Of a stretch of 64,000 nucleotides of DNA, positions 7,973-17,759 are shown piece after piece (within the stretch, counting starts at the first letter, position 1; each line of letters begins with the position of its first letter). The notes beneath the pieces were generated by a model. It made no database searches, had not been told where the DNA came from, and was given only the letters and a program-made list of their open reading frames with translations. Made by a program: the position numbers and the translations under genes. The stretch is from Psychroserpens ponticola (GTDB lineage Bacteria; Bacteroidota; Bacteroidia; Flavobacteriales; Flavobacteriaceae), in assembly GCF_023556315.2 (NCBI RefSeq), contig NZ_CP116221.1, forward strand, positions 124,001 to 188,000, in the 5' to 3' direction.

Positions 7973-10900
7973 TTACAATTGTTCAATATCAAAATAGGTT
8001 ATTGAATTATTTGAATTTACAGTTACTCCAGTTGCTCTTTGGTACGCAATATCAATGGTTTGTCCAGCGGTTAGCTCTAGCAAACTGGTAATTTGTCGGA
8101 TGATATTACCAGTTCCTGAATGATTATAAGCTGTTATTCTTACTTGACTACCATCAACGCGAATACGTATATCAAAACTACCAGTTGATATTGATGAATT
8201 AATTGCTATTTGAGCATTAACTCGATAAATACCATCTTCAGGAACAATAAATACGTCAGTGGCAGTATCAAAATTATTCCCTATATCAAAACCTTCAGTA
8301 TCAAATACGACTTTAGTGGTCCCACTACCCGAATTGCTTTGGTCAGCACTTAAGGTTAAGTGAGCAGCAGCTTTTTGAGGATTTAAACTAGAAAGATTTA
8401 TGGTTTGTGGAACTTGTCCATCGTCTTCCATTTCTAGAGTTAGTACATTAGATGATGAATTAAAAGTGAAGGTGTCTATTTGTTGGTTGTCTGTGCCTGT
8501 ACCATCTTGTAATGACGATAGGTCTAATGTCTGAGTGGCTTGTCCATCATCTTCTAAAGAGATTTCGAGATCAGTGCCATTAAGATTTAGAACATCAATA
8601 GTTTGGTTATCAGTATCTGTAACCGTTGGAATATTTTGAAATGTAACATTACCAGTACCATCTGTAGTCATGACTTGACCATTTGCACCATCGGTTAATG
8701 GCATATTGTATTCGTCATTAATATTCATTAGGCCATTTTTGTAAATAGTTAGTGCATTACTTCTAGAGGTAGTAATAGTACCATTACCAACTGTAAATAC
8801 ACGATCGTTAGCATGCCAGCTAGCTGTGCTATTTTGTGCATAAGTTGAAGCGAAAGTTCCAACTGTCATTTCTCCCCATGAAGGAGCATTGTTTTGCAGT
8901 CCCATAGCTACAGCTGCACTGCCAGAAGCAGTACTGCGATATCCATGTGCAAATGTATTAGTATTGGTAGCATTGTTTTCTACGCCAAAAGTAATGCTGT
9001 AATTTGATGATGATGAGTTATTACTTCCAACAGAAAAACTTGCGGTACCACTACTAATATTGCTTACACCAAATGCTGCAGATGAGCCACCTGAAGCTGT
9101 ATTGTTATTTCCAAATGCAACGGATCTATCACCAGAGGCTGTTGTGCTATCACCAAAAGCTACAGAATTACTACCAGATGCGTCTGTTAAAAAGCCAAAA
9201 GCTACAGCCTGATTTCCTGAAGCCTCAGTTCTATTTCCAAAAGCAGTTGCATAGTCTGATGTTGCTTCAGTTAAATAGCCAGAGGCCATTGAGTAATTTC
9301 CAGATGCTGTTGTGTTCACACCAAAAGTTACAGCACTTGCACCAGAAGCTGTGGTCTCTTCTCCAGTTGCGAAAGCTAAAACTCCAGAAGCTGTATTACT
9401 AAAACCAGTTGCAGTTGAACCTTCTCCTGATGCTATATTTGAATCACCAAAAGCTGTAGAGTAATTTCCAATATTTGTGTTATCCCATTCAGTATTAGAT
9501 GTTGTTCCTGCTCTAAAAGCTGATTTTCGAGGATTGAAAAATAGTCGTGTTCCTCCACCTGACAATGATATAAGATCACCACTTCCATAGGTGCCAGTAA
9601 TTTGAAACCCATCTTCTCCACCAATTTCAACAGCGCCATTATCTGCTATAATTAAACGACCATTGCCAATACCACCTTCGTCATAAGCTTCATCCAATGT
9701 GTTTTGCGTGTTTCCATCACCAACAATGTCTTGAAAGCTCAAATTTCCTGAGCCATCTGTAATCATGACTTGGTTATTTGACCCATCTGTTAATGGAAAT
9801 GTATAACCAGTTGTCACTGGGTTACCTATTTGAAATTCACCATTGATTCTAAGAATATTATTATCAAATTCACCATAAATAAGAGCATTATTTGCATCTG
9901 CATTAGAGTTTTCAATATAAAGTTTTTCTGAGCCCATTTCAAAATATCCAGATTGATAACCGATAAAAACATTTTTGCTTCCAGTGCTGTTAGTGTATCC
10001 TGAACTTGAGCCTAAAGCCACATTTCTAGCTCCTGAATCATTATTTAATAAAGACCAATAGCCTAGAGCCGTATTATAAGATCCATCTGTGTTAGAATTT
10101 AAGGAACCTTGACCAATTGCTGAATTAAAACTTCCTGAGGTATTTGCTGATAGTGTGCCATTTCCGAATGCAGAATTATTAGTTCCACTTAAATTATTAG
10201 TTAAGCTAAAAGATCCAGTAGCAGTACTATTCATTCCTATGGTGTTAGCCTGCATTGCTTGGTAGCCAATGGCTGTATTTCCCCAACTAGAGATATTGTT
10301 TTGTAAGGCTTCAAATCCCATACCAACATTAAAATTATGTGTACTGTCATCATTAGCACCAGCGTTAACTCCTAAAAATAGAGAAGAACCATTGTCTGTG
10401 CCATCATTATCACTTTTTCCGTCTATTAAATCATCTATTTTTTCTACACCAGCTAAACTAGATAAGTCTATTACTTGTGAACTTCCATTTTCTATGCCAA
10501 TTGTAAGATTTGTACCTGAGAGCATAGAGCCTGATATGTTTTGGTTATCTGTATTTATTGCTGCATTTTGAAACGTTACATTTCCTGCACCATCTGTTGT
10601 CATTACTTGTCCGTTTGTACCATCAGTTGCTGGTAAATTGTATCCATTTACTGTATTGGTTCCAACATATACGCTTCCAAGAAAATACCCAGCCCAATTA
10701 TTTGTTCCTGCTGCTGTATTACTAATTTCTGAATACACACCATATTTGTTACCTGTGCCAATTCCAGTTACAAAAAGACGCGTTCCATAAGCAGCTCCTC
10801 CAGTACTTGAAGCAATAACATGTGAATAGGTTCCGTACCTGCTATAAGAGTTTAAGCCACCACCTCCAACAAAATTATGAACGCCATATTGTATGCCAGC

Positions 10901-12424
10901 TCTCTCTGAGGCTAAACTGTTTTTTGTACCGTAACTGTCGCCATTACCAGAAGTTAAAGCAATATAGTTTTTGTTTCCAATCATTTCACCACTACTATTA
11001 CCAATAATATAATTATCTACACCTGTTCTGTCTCCTGGAGAGTCATTATTAAAGGAATTATAAATACCTAGTTGATTTCCAGCTAAATCTGTTGAAAAAA
11101 CAGAATGTATTCCTGTTTTTAAACCAGTACTTGTAGTAGTATCAAAAATATTGTAAATGCTGTTATTTGAACTACTACCATTGTGTAGATTGTTTATATA
11201 AATTCCATAAGTTTTATCAGATGCAATATCTAGTTTACCATTAGGTGAAGTTGTTTTTCCGATACTTATATCTTCTGAAATACCATCAGTAGGATGTAAA
11301 AATGAACCTGCATTTGTCCAATCATTATCATCTACAGCCACAATATCACTGAATGTAACATTACCTGATCCATCTGTTGTCATTACTTGTCCGTTTGTAC
11401 CATCAGTTAGTGGCATGTTATAGGCATCGTTTATATTCATTAGCCCACTTTTATATATGGTAAGCGCGTTGCTTTTTGTGAAGAATGTTTCTCCATTACC
11501 AATGGTAAATAATCTATCATTTGAATCAAAAGATAAATTAGCAATAGCTGAATAATTTGTAGAAAACATTCCTATGGTCGTTTCAGCAAATGAAGGTGCC
11601 GTTGTATACCAGCCACTTGCTGTAGCTGCGTACCCATCTGCAATGGTGTATCCACCATAACTTGTTGAATACCATCCATTAGCAGTTGTGCTAGCACCAA
11701 AAGCAGTTGAATAATGATTGCTAGCATTTGTGTCAAAACCAAAAGAAGTTGCTGAAAATCCTATAGCATGCGTAGAAGTCCCAAAGGCTGTAGATTGAGC
11801 TCCAGATGCCTCATTGTTTAAACCAAAACTCGTTGATCTTACTCCAGAACTTTCATTGCCTATTCCAAATGCAACTGAATGTTCACCTACATTAGAAGAA
11901 TTCCATTCATTTGAACCGGCTTCACCAGCTCTAAAAGCTGCTTTACGCGGATTAAAGAACATTTTTACACCTGCTCCAGAAAGATTTATGTTATTGCCGC
12001 TTCCAAAAGTACCAGTGACTTGAAAACCGTCTTCACCAGAAACTTCAACAGCACCATTGTCTGCGGTAATTAGTCTACCATTACCACTTCCTCCTTCATC
12101 ATAAGCACCATCTAATGTGTTTTTTGTATCTATTCCAACCACCGAAATCCAATTCGTAGTTCCATTGTCCCAATAATAAAAGCCTTTAGTTGGAGCACCA
12201 TTACCTGTTACAAATACCATCATACCATTTTGCTCAGAACTAGGATTTGGACTTGGAAAATTATCTATTCTAGGTATTAAAATACCATCTGTATTAGAAG
12301 GTGTTGTTGTATTAGATGCTGAAATATCTAAACTTGCCTTTGGGTCTGTGTTACCAATTCCTACTTGAGCAAAACCTGCTAAAGAGGTCAGTAACAGAAT
12401 CAATATAAATTTTACTGTCTTCAT
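7973..12424 (-). CDS. giant exported fibre protein with YadA-like head repeats and C-terminal C1q/TNF-like domain
   Basis: Protein of 1483 residues. A signal peptide (1-20, ending GFAQ) is followed by VGIGNTDPKASLDIS, an opening typical of Bacteroidota surface fibres. Two copies of an adaptor module (NTLD-AYDEGG to FFNPRK-AFRAG, about 102-165 and 907-970) each precede a block of 14-residue head repeats of the form SxAFGxxxxASGxx (about 175-275 and 975-1180). Each block is followed by a neck and the linker MNIND-YNMPLTDG. A middle block (about 680-860) has NxAxGxxxL repeats like phage and fibre heads. Residues about 1352-1483 look like a C1q/TNF jelly roll (VPEDGIYRVNAQIAI, LLELTAGQTIDIAYQ). 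No T9SS tail or YadA membrane anchor is visible. It is probably a trimeric surface fibre. It follows the LRR gene by 31 bases. Confidence 0.85.
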   Translation of the reverse strand: MKTVKFILILLLTSLAGFAQVGIGNTDPKASLDISASNTTTPSNTDGILIPRIDNFPSPNPSSEQNGMMVFVTGNGAPTKGFYYWDNGTTNWISVVGIDTKNTLDGAYDEGGSGNGRLITADNGAVEVSGEDGFQVTGTFGSGNNINLSGAGVKMFFNPRKAAFRAGEAGSNEWNSSNVGEHSVAFGIGNESSGVRSTSFGLNNEASGAQSTAFGTSTHAIGFSATSFGFDTNASNHYSTAFGASTTANGWYSTSYGGYTIADGYAATASGWYTTAPSFAETTIGMFSTNYSAIANLSFDSNDRLFTIGNGETFFTKSNALTIYKSGLMNINDAYNMPLTDGTNGQVMTTDGSGNVTFSDIVAVDDNDWTNAGSFLHPTDGISEDISIGKTTSPNGKLDIASDKTYGIYINNLHNGSSSNNSIYNIFDTTTSTGLKTGIHSVFSTDLAGNQLGIYNSFNNDSPGDRTGVDNYIIGNSSGEMIGNKNYIALTSGNGDSYGTKNSLASERAGIQYGVHNFVGGGGLNSYSRYGTYSHVIASSTGGAAYGTRLFVTGIGTGNKYGVYSEISNTAAGTNNWAGYFLGSVYVGTNTVNGYNLPATDGTNGQVMTTDGAGNVTFQNAAINTDNQNISGSMLSGTNLTIGIENGSSQVIDLSSLAGVEKIDDLIDGKSDNDGTDNGSSLFLGVNAGANDDSTHNFNVGMGFEALQNNISSWGNTAIGYQAMQANTIGMNSTATGSFSLTNNLSGTNNSAFGNGTLSANTSGSFNSAIGQGSLNSNTDGSYNTALGYWSLLNNDSGARNVALGSSSGYTNSTGSKNVFIGYQSGYFEMGSEKLYIENSNADANNALIYGEFDNNILRINGEFQIGNPVTTGYTFPLTDGSNNQVMITDGSGNLSFQDIVGDGNTQNTLDEAYDEGGIGNGRLIIADNGAVEIGGEDGFQITGTYGSGDLISLSGGGTRLFFNPRKSAFRAGTTSNTEWDNTNIGNYSTAFGDSNIASGEGSTATGFSNTASGVLAFATGEETTASGASAVTFGVNTTASGNYSMASGYLTEATSDYATAFGNRTEASGNQAVAFGFLTDASGSNSVAFGDSTTASGDRSVAFGNNNTASGGSSAAFGVSNISSGTASFSVGSNNSSSSNYSITFGVENNATNTNTFAHGYRSTASGSAAVAMGLQNNAPSWGEMTVGTFASTYAQNSTASWHANDRVFTVGNGTITTSRSNALTIYKNGLMNINDEYNMPLTDGANGQVMTTDGTGNVTFQNIPTVTDTDNQTIDVLNLNGTDLEISLEDDGQATQTLDLSSLQDGTGTDNQQIDTFTFNSSSNVLTLEMEDDGQVPQTINLSSLNPQKAAAHLTLSADQSNSGSGTTKVVFDTEGFDIGNNFDTATDVFIVPEDGIYRVNAQIAINSSISTGSFDIRIRVDGSQVRITAYNHSGTGNIIRQITSLLELTAGQTIDIAYQRATGVTVNSNNSITYFDIEQL
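8890..9480 (-). repeat. 42-bp-period head-repeat DNA, second block of fibre gene 1
   Basis: Coding repeats with a 14-codon period encoding (S/A)xAFGxxxxASGxx units. Copies are diverged at the DNA level. Boundaries are approximate. Confidence 0.75.
11600..11890 (-). repeat. 42-bp-period head-repeat DNA, first block of fibre gene 1
   Basis: A shorter block of the same 14-codon repeats (for example STSFGLNNEASGAQ). Copies are diverged at the DNA level. Boundaries are approximate. Confidence 0.7.
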
Positions 12425-12455
12425 GATAATAGGGTTTTGAAGTTAGAAATCTAGT

Positions 12456-13307
12456 TTATTCGTGTAGGATTTTCTTAACAGTCGTTTTGTTTTCAACTTG
12501 TATTTTTACTAAATACATGCCTGCATCTAGATGTATTAGATTTATGTGGTTTTGGTTTGAAGCTTTAGCAACCACTTTGCCGAGAATGTTATAGACGAGA
12601 ATGGAATCTACTGTAATTTCAAAAGCCACATTTAAGCGATTTGATGTTGGGTTTGGATATAGAGAAATAGAAGTATTGAGATTAAATTCGTCTATTGAAA
12701 GCGCATCACAATCTTCACTAAAACTAGTTTGCGAATCAATATTTGTCCAATTAGTGTTGCTATAGGTAATATCATCAACATTTATACAGTTGAGGTTGTC
12801 ATTTGAAGTTGCATTGAAGAATGTAATAATTTCATTAGTTCCATTTTGAACATTAAGAGATGTTAATTGGTTGTCTTCACATCTTAAATAATCTAAATTA
12901 GAATTAATACTAAGATCTAAAGATGTTAAAAGGTTGTCGTAGCATTTTAAATTGGTAAGTGCTAAGTTGTTACTCAAATCTAAGGAAGTCAAGAGGTTTC
13001 CGTTACATTTTAAATCGGTTAAAGCTAAGTTTTGTGAAAGATCTAATTCGGTTAAATTATTATTCCAGCATAGTAAGTTACTAAGTGCTGTAAAATCTTC
13101 TATTCCAGTAAGGTCTGAAATACCTTTACTAGATACACTTAAATTTGTAAGCGTATTAATATTTGCAGTTGGGACATAATCGTCTATCGGTTCAGAATCA
13201 TAACCTAGGTCGATTAATGCTTGTTCAAAATTATCATCTGGCACATAGGTGTTTTGAGAAAAACTTATTGTGTAAACGCATAAAAATAGTAAAGTAATTT
13301 TTTTCAT
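12456..13307 (-). CDS. secreted leucine-rich-repeat protein with T9SS C-terminal sorting domain
   Basis: Protein of 283 residues, exported across the inner membrane by a signal peptide (MKKITLLFLCVYTISFSQ) and probably across the outer membrane by type IX secretion. Residues about 85-165 hold four 21-22-residue leucine-rich repeats with the pattern LTSLDLSNNLALTNLKCYDN. Residues about 205-283 are a type A T9SS sorting tail: ISLYPNPTSNRLNV, then YNILGKVV, then LDAGMYLVKI and a basic KKILHE end. The fibre gene begins 31 bases downstream on the same strand, suggesting co-transcription. It is probably a binding or adhesion protein; the ligand is unknown. Confidence 0.88.
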   Translation of the reverse strand: MKKITLLFLCVYTISFSQNTYVPDDNFEQALIDLGYDSEPIDDYVPTANINTLTNLSVSSKGISDLTGIEDFTALSNLLCWNNNLTELDLSQNLALTDLKCNGNLLTSLDLSNNLALTNLKCYDNLLTSLDLSINSNLDYLRCEDNQLTSLNVQNGTNEIITFFNATSNDNLNCINVDDITYSNTNWTNIDSQTSFSEDCDALSIDEFNLNTSISLYPNPTSNRLNVAFEITVDSILVYNILGKVVAKASNQNHINLIHLDAGMYLVKIQVENKTTVKKILHE

Positions 13308-13333
13308 AATGTTGGTTTTTAATTTTCTTGAGA

Positions 13334-13534
13334 TTAAAGTTTTGCTACGACATCAAATGCACTTCTTACATCGCTTATGATGGTATTGGTGTAATAACTT
13401 ATAACTAGAAATAGTTCGCTAGCTATGAGTACAAATGGGTTAAGATTTCCCATTAACTGAATCGTGATATGACCAGCTAAGAAACTTGAATTAATAATTA
13501 TTAATGAGACAAGTAGTGTGGATATTTTAATCAA
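13334..13534 (-). CDS. possible small membrane protein
   Basis: Frame of 66 residues with a TTG start and two hydrophobic stretches (ISTLLVSLIIINSSFLAGHI and PFVLIASELFLVISYY), ending SAFDVVAKL. A perfect -7 box TAGGTTTG lies 28 bases upstream on the minus strand (13562-13569). It sits between the LRR gene and the hybrid sensor gene on the same strand. I do not recognise it. The promoter and hydrophobic pattern favour a real gene, but the non-ATG start and short length leave it uncertain. Confidence 0.42.
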   Translation of the reverse strand: MIKISTLLVSLIIINSSFLAGHITIQLMGNLNPFVLIASELFLVISYYTNTIISDVRSAFDVVAKL

Positions 13535-13561
13535 GGAATAGGTTTATAATTAATAGCATTA

Positions 13562-13569
13562 CAAACCTA
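13562..13569 (-). promoter_or_regulatory. -7 box TAGGTTTG
   Basis: Exact match to TAnnTTTG on the minus strand. It could serve the small membrane protein gene and the LRR and fibre genes behind it. No -33 TTG is visible at the usual spacing. Confidence 0.4.
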
Positions 13570-13688
13570 TTTGTAAACTCAAAAACTGACCTAGATTATT
13601 TTTTCAAAAACAGGTAGTATTTTGTCAAATGCAATAATAATCATAAAGATTATCTATTCATTTCAAATGTAATAATATTGATTTTGAG

Positions 13689-16600
13689 TTAGTTGCGAAA
13701 ATACGATGGACTTTCTCCAAATTCTTCTTTAAAAGCTTTGCTAAACCAGTTAGGGTCGTTAAATCCTGTAGAATATGCAATTTCTGAAATAGATAAATTG
13801 GAGTTTTTTAGTAATTCTTTCGATTTTTCAAGGCGTATTTTTCTAATAAAAATTGAAGTACTTGTATTAGAAATAGCTTTCAGTTTTCGGTAGAGTTGTG
13901 AATCACTCATAGTCATAAATTGAGCTAATTCAGTAGCTCCAAAATTAGAATCGTCTAAATGGTTATGAATCCCTTCTATAATTGTATTTAAAAAGATGAG
14001 GTTTTTATCTGTTGTTTGTTTTTTTAATTCTGTTTTTTCAGCGACTGTGTCTATCAAATAATTTTCTTGTAACTTTTTTCGTTTTGCGATGAGCATTTGC
14101 ATACGTAACAACAATTCTTCTTTTTGAAAGGGTTTGGTTAAATAAGCATCTGCACCACTAGAAATGCCTTCTAACTTATCATCTTGCATGGCTTTTGAAG
14201 TCAGCATCACAATAGGAATATGATTCGTTGCTATTTGCGCTTGAAGCTTTTGAGTCAATTCAAATCCGTCCATAACTGGCATCATAACATCTGTGATTAT
14301 AATATCTGGAATGGTTTCTTTTGCTTTTTCAAAACCGTCTAAACCGTTTTTTGCAAATGTTACTTTGTATTGCTCTTGTAAACATGAAGCAATATAACGT
14401 GCCATATCAGTATTATCTTCAACAATTAAAACGGAGTTGGTATCTTCGGGAGTTATGATATCATCTAATTGCGGCACATAAGTTTCGCCAATCGTGCTTT
14501 TTAATGCTTTTAGTTCTGGTGAGCTTAATTGAGCAGAGTTTTTTATTGGAAATCTAACTGTAAATGTTGTGCCTTGATTTACTGCTGAATGAACTTCTAT
14601 ATCGCCTTCCATAAGTTGAACCAATTCTTTGGTTAGTGATAAACCAATTCCAGTGCCTTGTGAGACTTTATAATCTTGGTTATCGACTTGAAAAAAGCGA
14701 TCAAAAATATGAGGTAACTCGTCTTCAGGAATCCCTAAGCCTTGGTCTATAACCTTAATTTCTAACTGATTATTTATTTTTTTTAAAGCAACAGTAACGT
14801 GTGTGTCTTCCGAAGAAAATTTGAGTGCATTAGAAATTAAATTGGTGAGTATTTGTCGCATTTTTTCAGCATCAAAATCCATTTTTAGTTCGTTAAATTC
14901 CGATTCGAACTTTAGAATTATCGATTTTTCCTCAGCAATACTAGAAAAACTATGTGTTAGGTATTGAATGTAAGATGCAACATCACTTTGTGTTGTATTG
15001 AGAGTTAATTTTCCTTGTTCTAATTTGGCTAAATCTAACATTTGATTAACCAAATGGAGCAGATTATTACTGTTTTGCTCAATAGTATTTATAGCAACAT
15101 TAATTTCTTCTTTTTCTGAGTAACGTTCTTTTAGATTACTTAAATACCCTAGAATTACAGTAAGTGGTGTTCTAAATTCGTGTGTAATATTTGTAATGAA
15201 TCGAGATTTTAAATCGTCTAAATCTTGAAGACGCTTAGATTCTTGTCCTGCAATTTGTCGCTGTAAGCTTATTTTATAAAAGGCGTAAACAATTCCCAAA
15301 AATAATAATAGGTAAGTGAGGTAAGCTAAATTACTCTTAAACCAAGGAGGAGTAACCGATATCTTCAATTCTAAAGGCGGTTTTTGCCAGAGGTTGTTTC
15401 TAGATGTTCCTTGTATTTGAAGGGTGTACGATTTTGATGATAAATTTAAAAGCTGAAGATTGTTTTTAGTATTTAAAGTATTCCAATCTGCGTCATCAGG
15501 CAACAGTTTGTATACATAGTTTGTGTTGCTGTTTGGTCTAAAATCTAGTGCAGAAAAACTTAAGTTTACTGGAAAATCATCATAGTTAAGATGAATTGAT
15601 TTAGTGTTAATAATGCTTGTTGGAATTACGTTTGATGATGCTATTGGAGACACATAAGCGTCTTTAATCTTTAGGTTGGTGAATTTTAATTCTCCTTCTT
15701 TGTCTAGTTCTCCAATACGTTTTGGATTAAAAATGTTTAAACCATTAATGCCACCAAAATACAAGTTCCCGTTATTGATGTTTTTGAACACAGCTCCAAG
15801 ATTAAATTCTGTACTTTGAACACCATCTTTCGGATTGTAATTAGCAAAGGTCTCTTCGGAAACATTAAAACTGAACAATCCGTCATTTGTGGATAGCCAA
15901 AGGTTTTTATTATCATCTTCAGTAATATTGTACACAAAAGTATTTGTGAGTCCGTCGCGTTTTCCGAAGGCTGTAAAATGATCTGTTTGCGCGTTGTATT
16001 TATTGAGTCCTTTTCTTGAGGCGACCCAAAGCGTTTCATTAGAATCTATAAACGCACTCAAAACACCTTTTGTAGCGAGTCCATTTGTTTCATCGTAATT
16101 TTTTATAAGCTTAAATACTTCATTTTCAATAGTAAATTTGCTCAAACCATTTTGTGTACACATCCAATAAGATCCATTTTGATCTTGAAGCATAGATAGG
16201 GTAAAAAGTGAAGGAAAGCTTTTGGCACTGTAATTTTTAAATTTTAAATCATTGTTTTTAATTGAACCTGTAAATTTTGAAAAACCAGAGTTATAAGTTA
16301 CAATCCAAGTTGTATTTTCATTATCGGTATATACACTTCTTAAATTTTCATTTGGGATTGATAATGGGTTGTTTTCTGAAACAGGAAGTCCAATAATTTT
16401 TGGGTCATTGAGGTTTAAATCATTTAAAGCGATAACGTTAGCACCTTTGTTTCCAACAAACCAAATATAATTCTCGTTGTCCTGTGTGAAGCTTCGAATA
16501 CGATCATATTGTGGTAAAATAATGTAGTGGTCAAGATTTTTATTGTCAGAAATGATTAAACCACTCGAAGTCCCTATAAATAAGAAGTTTTCAGTTTCTA

Positions 16601-17675
16601 TAACAGCAAAAACAGACGGATTTTTTAATTTAAATTTATCTGTAGGTTGTTCAAAAACAGGATTACTCTTAATAGCTGCAATGTCGAGATTTATGTTACC
16701 AATATATAGAAGTTCATTATCGTAGAAAAGCGTATAAATATCATCTGAATTAATCGTGTATGCATCATATTTTTTATCAGATTTGAAATGCTTAACAATT
16801 GTAAATATAGAATCACTATAAGTACATTTTAATAGACCTGAATTTGTAGCAATATAGTAGTGTTTATCGGTTTTTATGATGTCATTTATTTTGAAATTTT
16901 CTGAAGAATTAGTCGTTGATATGTTAACTTTTTCAGGAGTTAAAGTGTCGCTTAATTTGAAAATTCCATCATTTGAACAAATAAATAAGCTGTTGTTTAA
17001 AGCTACAATATTGTTGATTTGAAAAGAGGTTTGACAGATTTTATTGAGTGTAATAGTCTGATTTAATTTTTGGGTATCTAAATGAAAATTATAGAGACTT
17101 CCGTTTTTAGAAGCTAAATAAACCATGTCATCAATAACAGCAAGGCCTAAGATTTCTTTTGGGTTTTCAGAATTAAAGGTTAAGGGTATAACATGGTCAT
17201 TAGTTATGATTACTACACCTTGATTATAATACGTTGCTATTACTAAGGAATCATGGGTTGTAATCCTTGTGCAATTACTATCACTAATATGGAGTTGTTT
17301 AATAACCTCAGTTTGTAAATTAAGCGATAGGAGCCCTTTTTGCCCTGTGCCAATATATAAATTTGAGTTATTGGCCAGAATAGCACCAATTCGGTATCCA
17401 TTAATATCATCTGCTAACGGAACTACAAAATCATGTCCATCAAAACGCACCACACCATCTGATGTGCCTAACCATAAAAAACCATCTTTGTCTTTCGTTA
17501 TGCAATGAATGGTTTCTTGAGGTAATCCTTCGTTTAATCCATAATGGTCAAATATTAAGTTTTGAGCATAAGAAGATGAACTCCCAAAAAGAGCACACAT
17601 AATTAAACTTAAAATTCCAAAAAATAGGTGCTTTATGATTTGTTTCTTTTTATTATTAATGGCAAAAGTTCCCAA
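13689..17675 (-). CDS. hybrid two-component system regulator (Reg_prop sensor, kinase, receiver, AraC)
   Basis: One-protein signalling system of 1328 residues. An N-terminal signal/anchor segment (ending SSSYAQ) leads into two periplasmic Reg_prop beta-propellers (about 40-690, with repeats such as DGFLWLGTSDGVVRFDG), a Y_Y_Y domain (about 700-775) and a membrane helix near 780-800. The kinase follows: His in NITHEFRTPL near 830, N box LTNLISNALKF, and G boxes DQGLGIPEDE and GTGIGLSL. The receiver has its Asp in IITDVMMPVMDG near 1128, and a C-terminal AraC HTH ends in FGESPSYFRN. The start codon is TTG at 17675; there is no ATG before the signal segment, and an in-frame stop lies upstream. 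Such regulators usually control glycan loci, but no SusC/SusD pair is in the window. Confidence 0.95.
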   Translation of the reverse strand: MGTFAINNKKKQIIKHLFFGILSLIMCALFGSSSSYAQNLIFDHYGLNEGLPQETIHCITKDKDGFLWLGTSDGVVRFDGHDFVVPLADDINGYRIGAILANNSNLYIGTGQKGLLSLNLQTEVIKQLHISDSNCTRITTHDSLVIATYYNQGVVIITNDHVIPLTFNSENPKEILGLAVIDDMVYLASKNGSLYNFHLDTQKLNQTITLNKICQTSFQINNIVALNNSLFICSNDGIFKLSDTLTPEKVNISTTNSSENFKINDIIKTDKHYYIATNSGLLKCTYSDSIFTIVKHFKSDKKYDAYTINSDDIYTLFYDNELLYIGNINLDIAAIKSNPVFEQPTDKFKLKNPSVFAVIETENFLFIGTSSGLIISDNKNLDHYIILPQYDRIRSFTQDNENYIWFVGNKGANVIALNDLNLNDPKIIGLPVSENNPLSIPNENLRSVYTDNENTTWIVTYNSGFSKFTGSIKNNDLKFKNYSAKSFPSLFTLSMLQDQNGSYWMCTQNGLSKFTIENEVFKLIKNYDETNGLATKGVLSAFIDSNETLWVASRKGLNKYNAQTDHFTAFGKRDGLTNTFVYNITEDDNKNLWLSTNDGLFSFNVSEETFANYNPKDGVQSTEFNLGAVFKNINNGNLYFGGINGLNIFNPKRIGELDKEGELKFTNLKIKDAYVSPIASSNVIPTSIINTKSIHLNYDDFPVNLSFSALDFRPNSNTNYVYKLLPDDADWNTLNTKNNLQLLNLSSKSYTLQIQGTSRNNLWQKPPLELKISVTPPWFKSNLAYLTYLLLFLGIVYAFYKISLQRQIAGQESKRLQDLDDLKSRFITNITHEFRTPLTVILGYLSNLKERYSEKEEINVAINTIEQNSNNLLHLVNQMLDLAKLEQGKLTLNTTQSDVASYIQYLTHSFSSIAEEKSIILKFESEFNELKMDFDAEKMRQILTNLISNALKFSSEDTHVTVALKKINNQLEIKVIDQGLGIPEDELPHIFDRFFQVDNQDYKVSQGTGIGLSLTKELVQLMEGDIEVHSAVNQGTTFTVRFPIKNSAQLSSPELKALKSTIGETYVPQLDDIITPEDTNSVLIVEDNTDMARYIASCLQEQYKVTFAKNGLDGFEKAKETIPDIIITDVMMPVMDGFELTQKLQAQIATNHIPIVMLTSKAMQDDKLEGISSGADAYLTKPFQKEELLLRMQMLIAKRKKLQENYLIDTVAEKTELKKQTTDKNLIFLNTIIEGIHNHLDDSNFGATELAQFMTMSDSQLYRKLKAISNTSTSIFIRKIRLEKSKELLKNSNLSISEIAYSTGFNDPNWFSKAFKEEFGESPSYFRN

Positions 17676-17759
17676 AGTACTAAATTTATAAAAACTTAAA
17701 TAATTAGTGCAGCTATTTTAAATAGCAATTTGTATTTTTCCGAAGTAAAATATTAACAA

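Noticed and set aside
8890-9480. Regular repeats that could suggest a CRISPR array
   Set aside because: The 42-base period is a 14-codon coding repeat in one open frame with diverged units and no identical repeats alternating with unique spacers.
9073-11007. Plus-strand frames antisense to the fibre gene
   Set aside because: Low-complexity products that mirror the coding repeats of the other strand; typical shadows.
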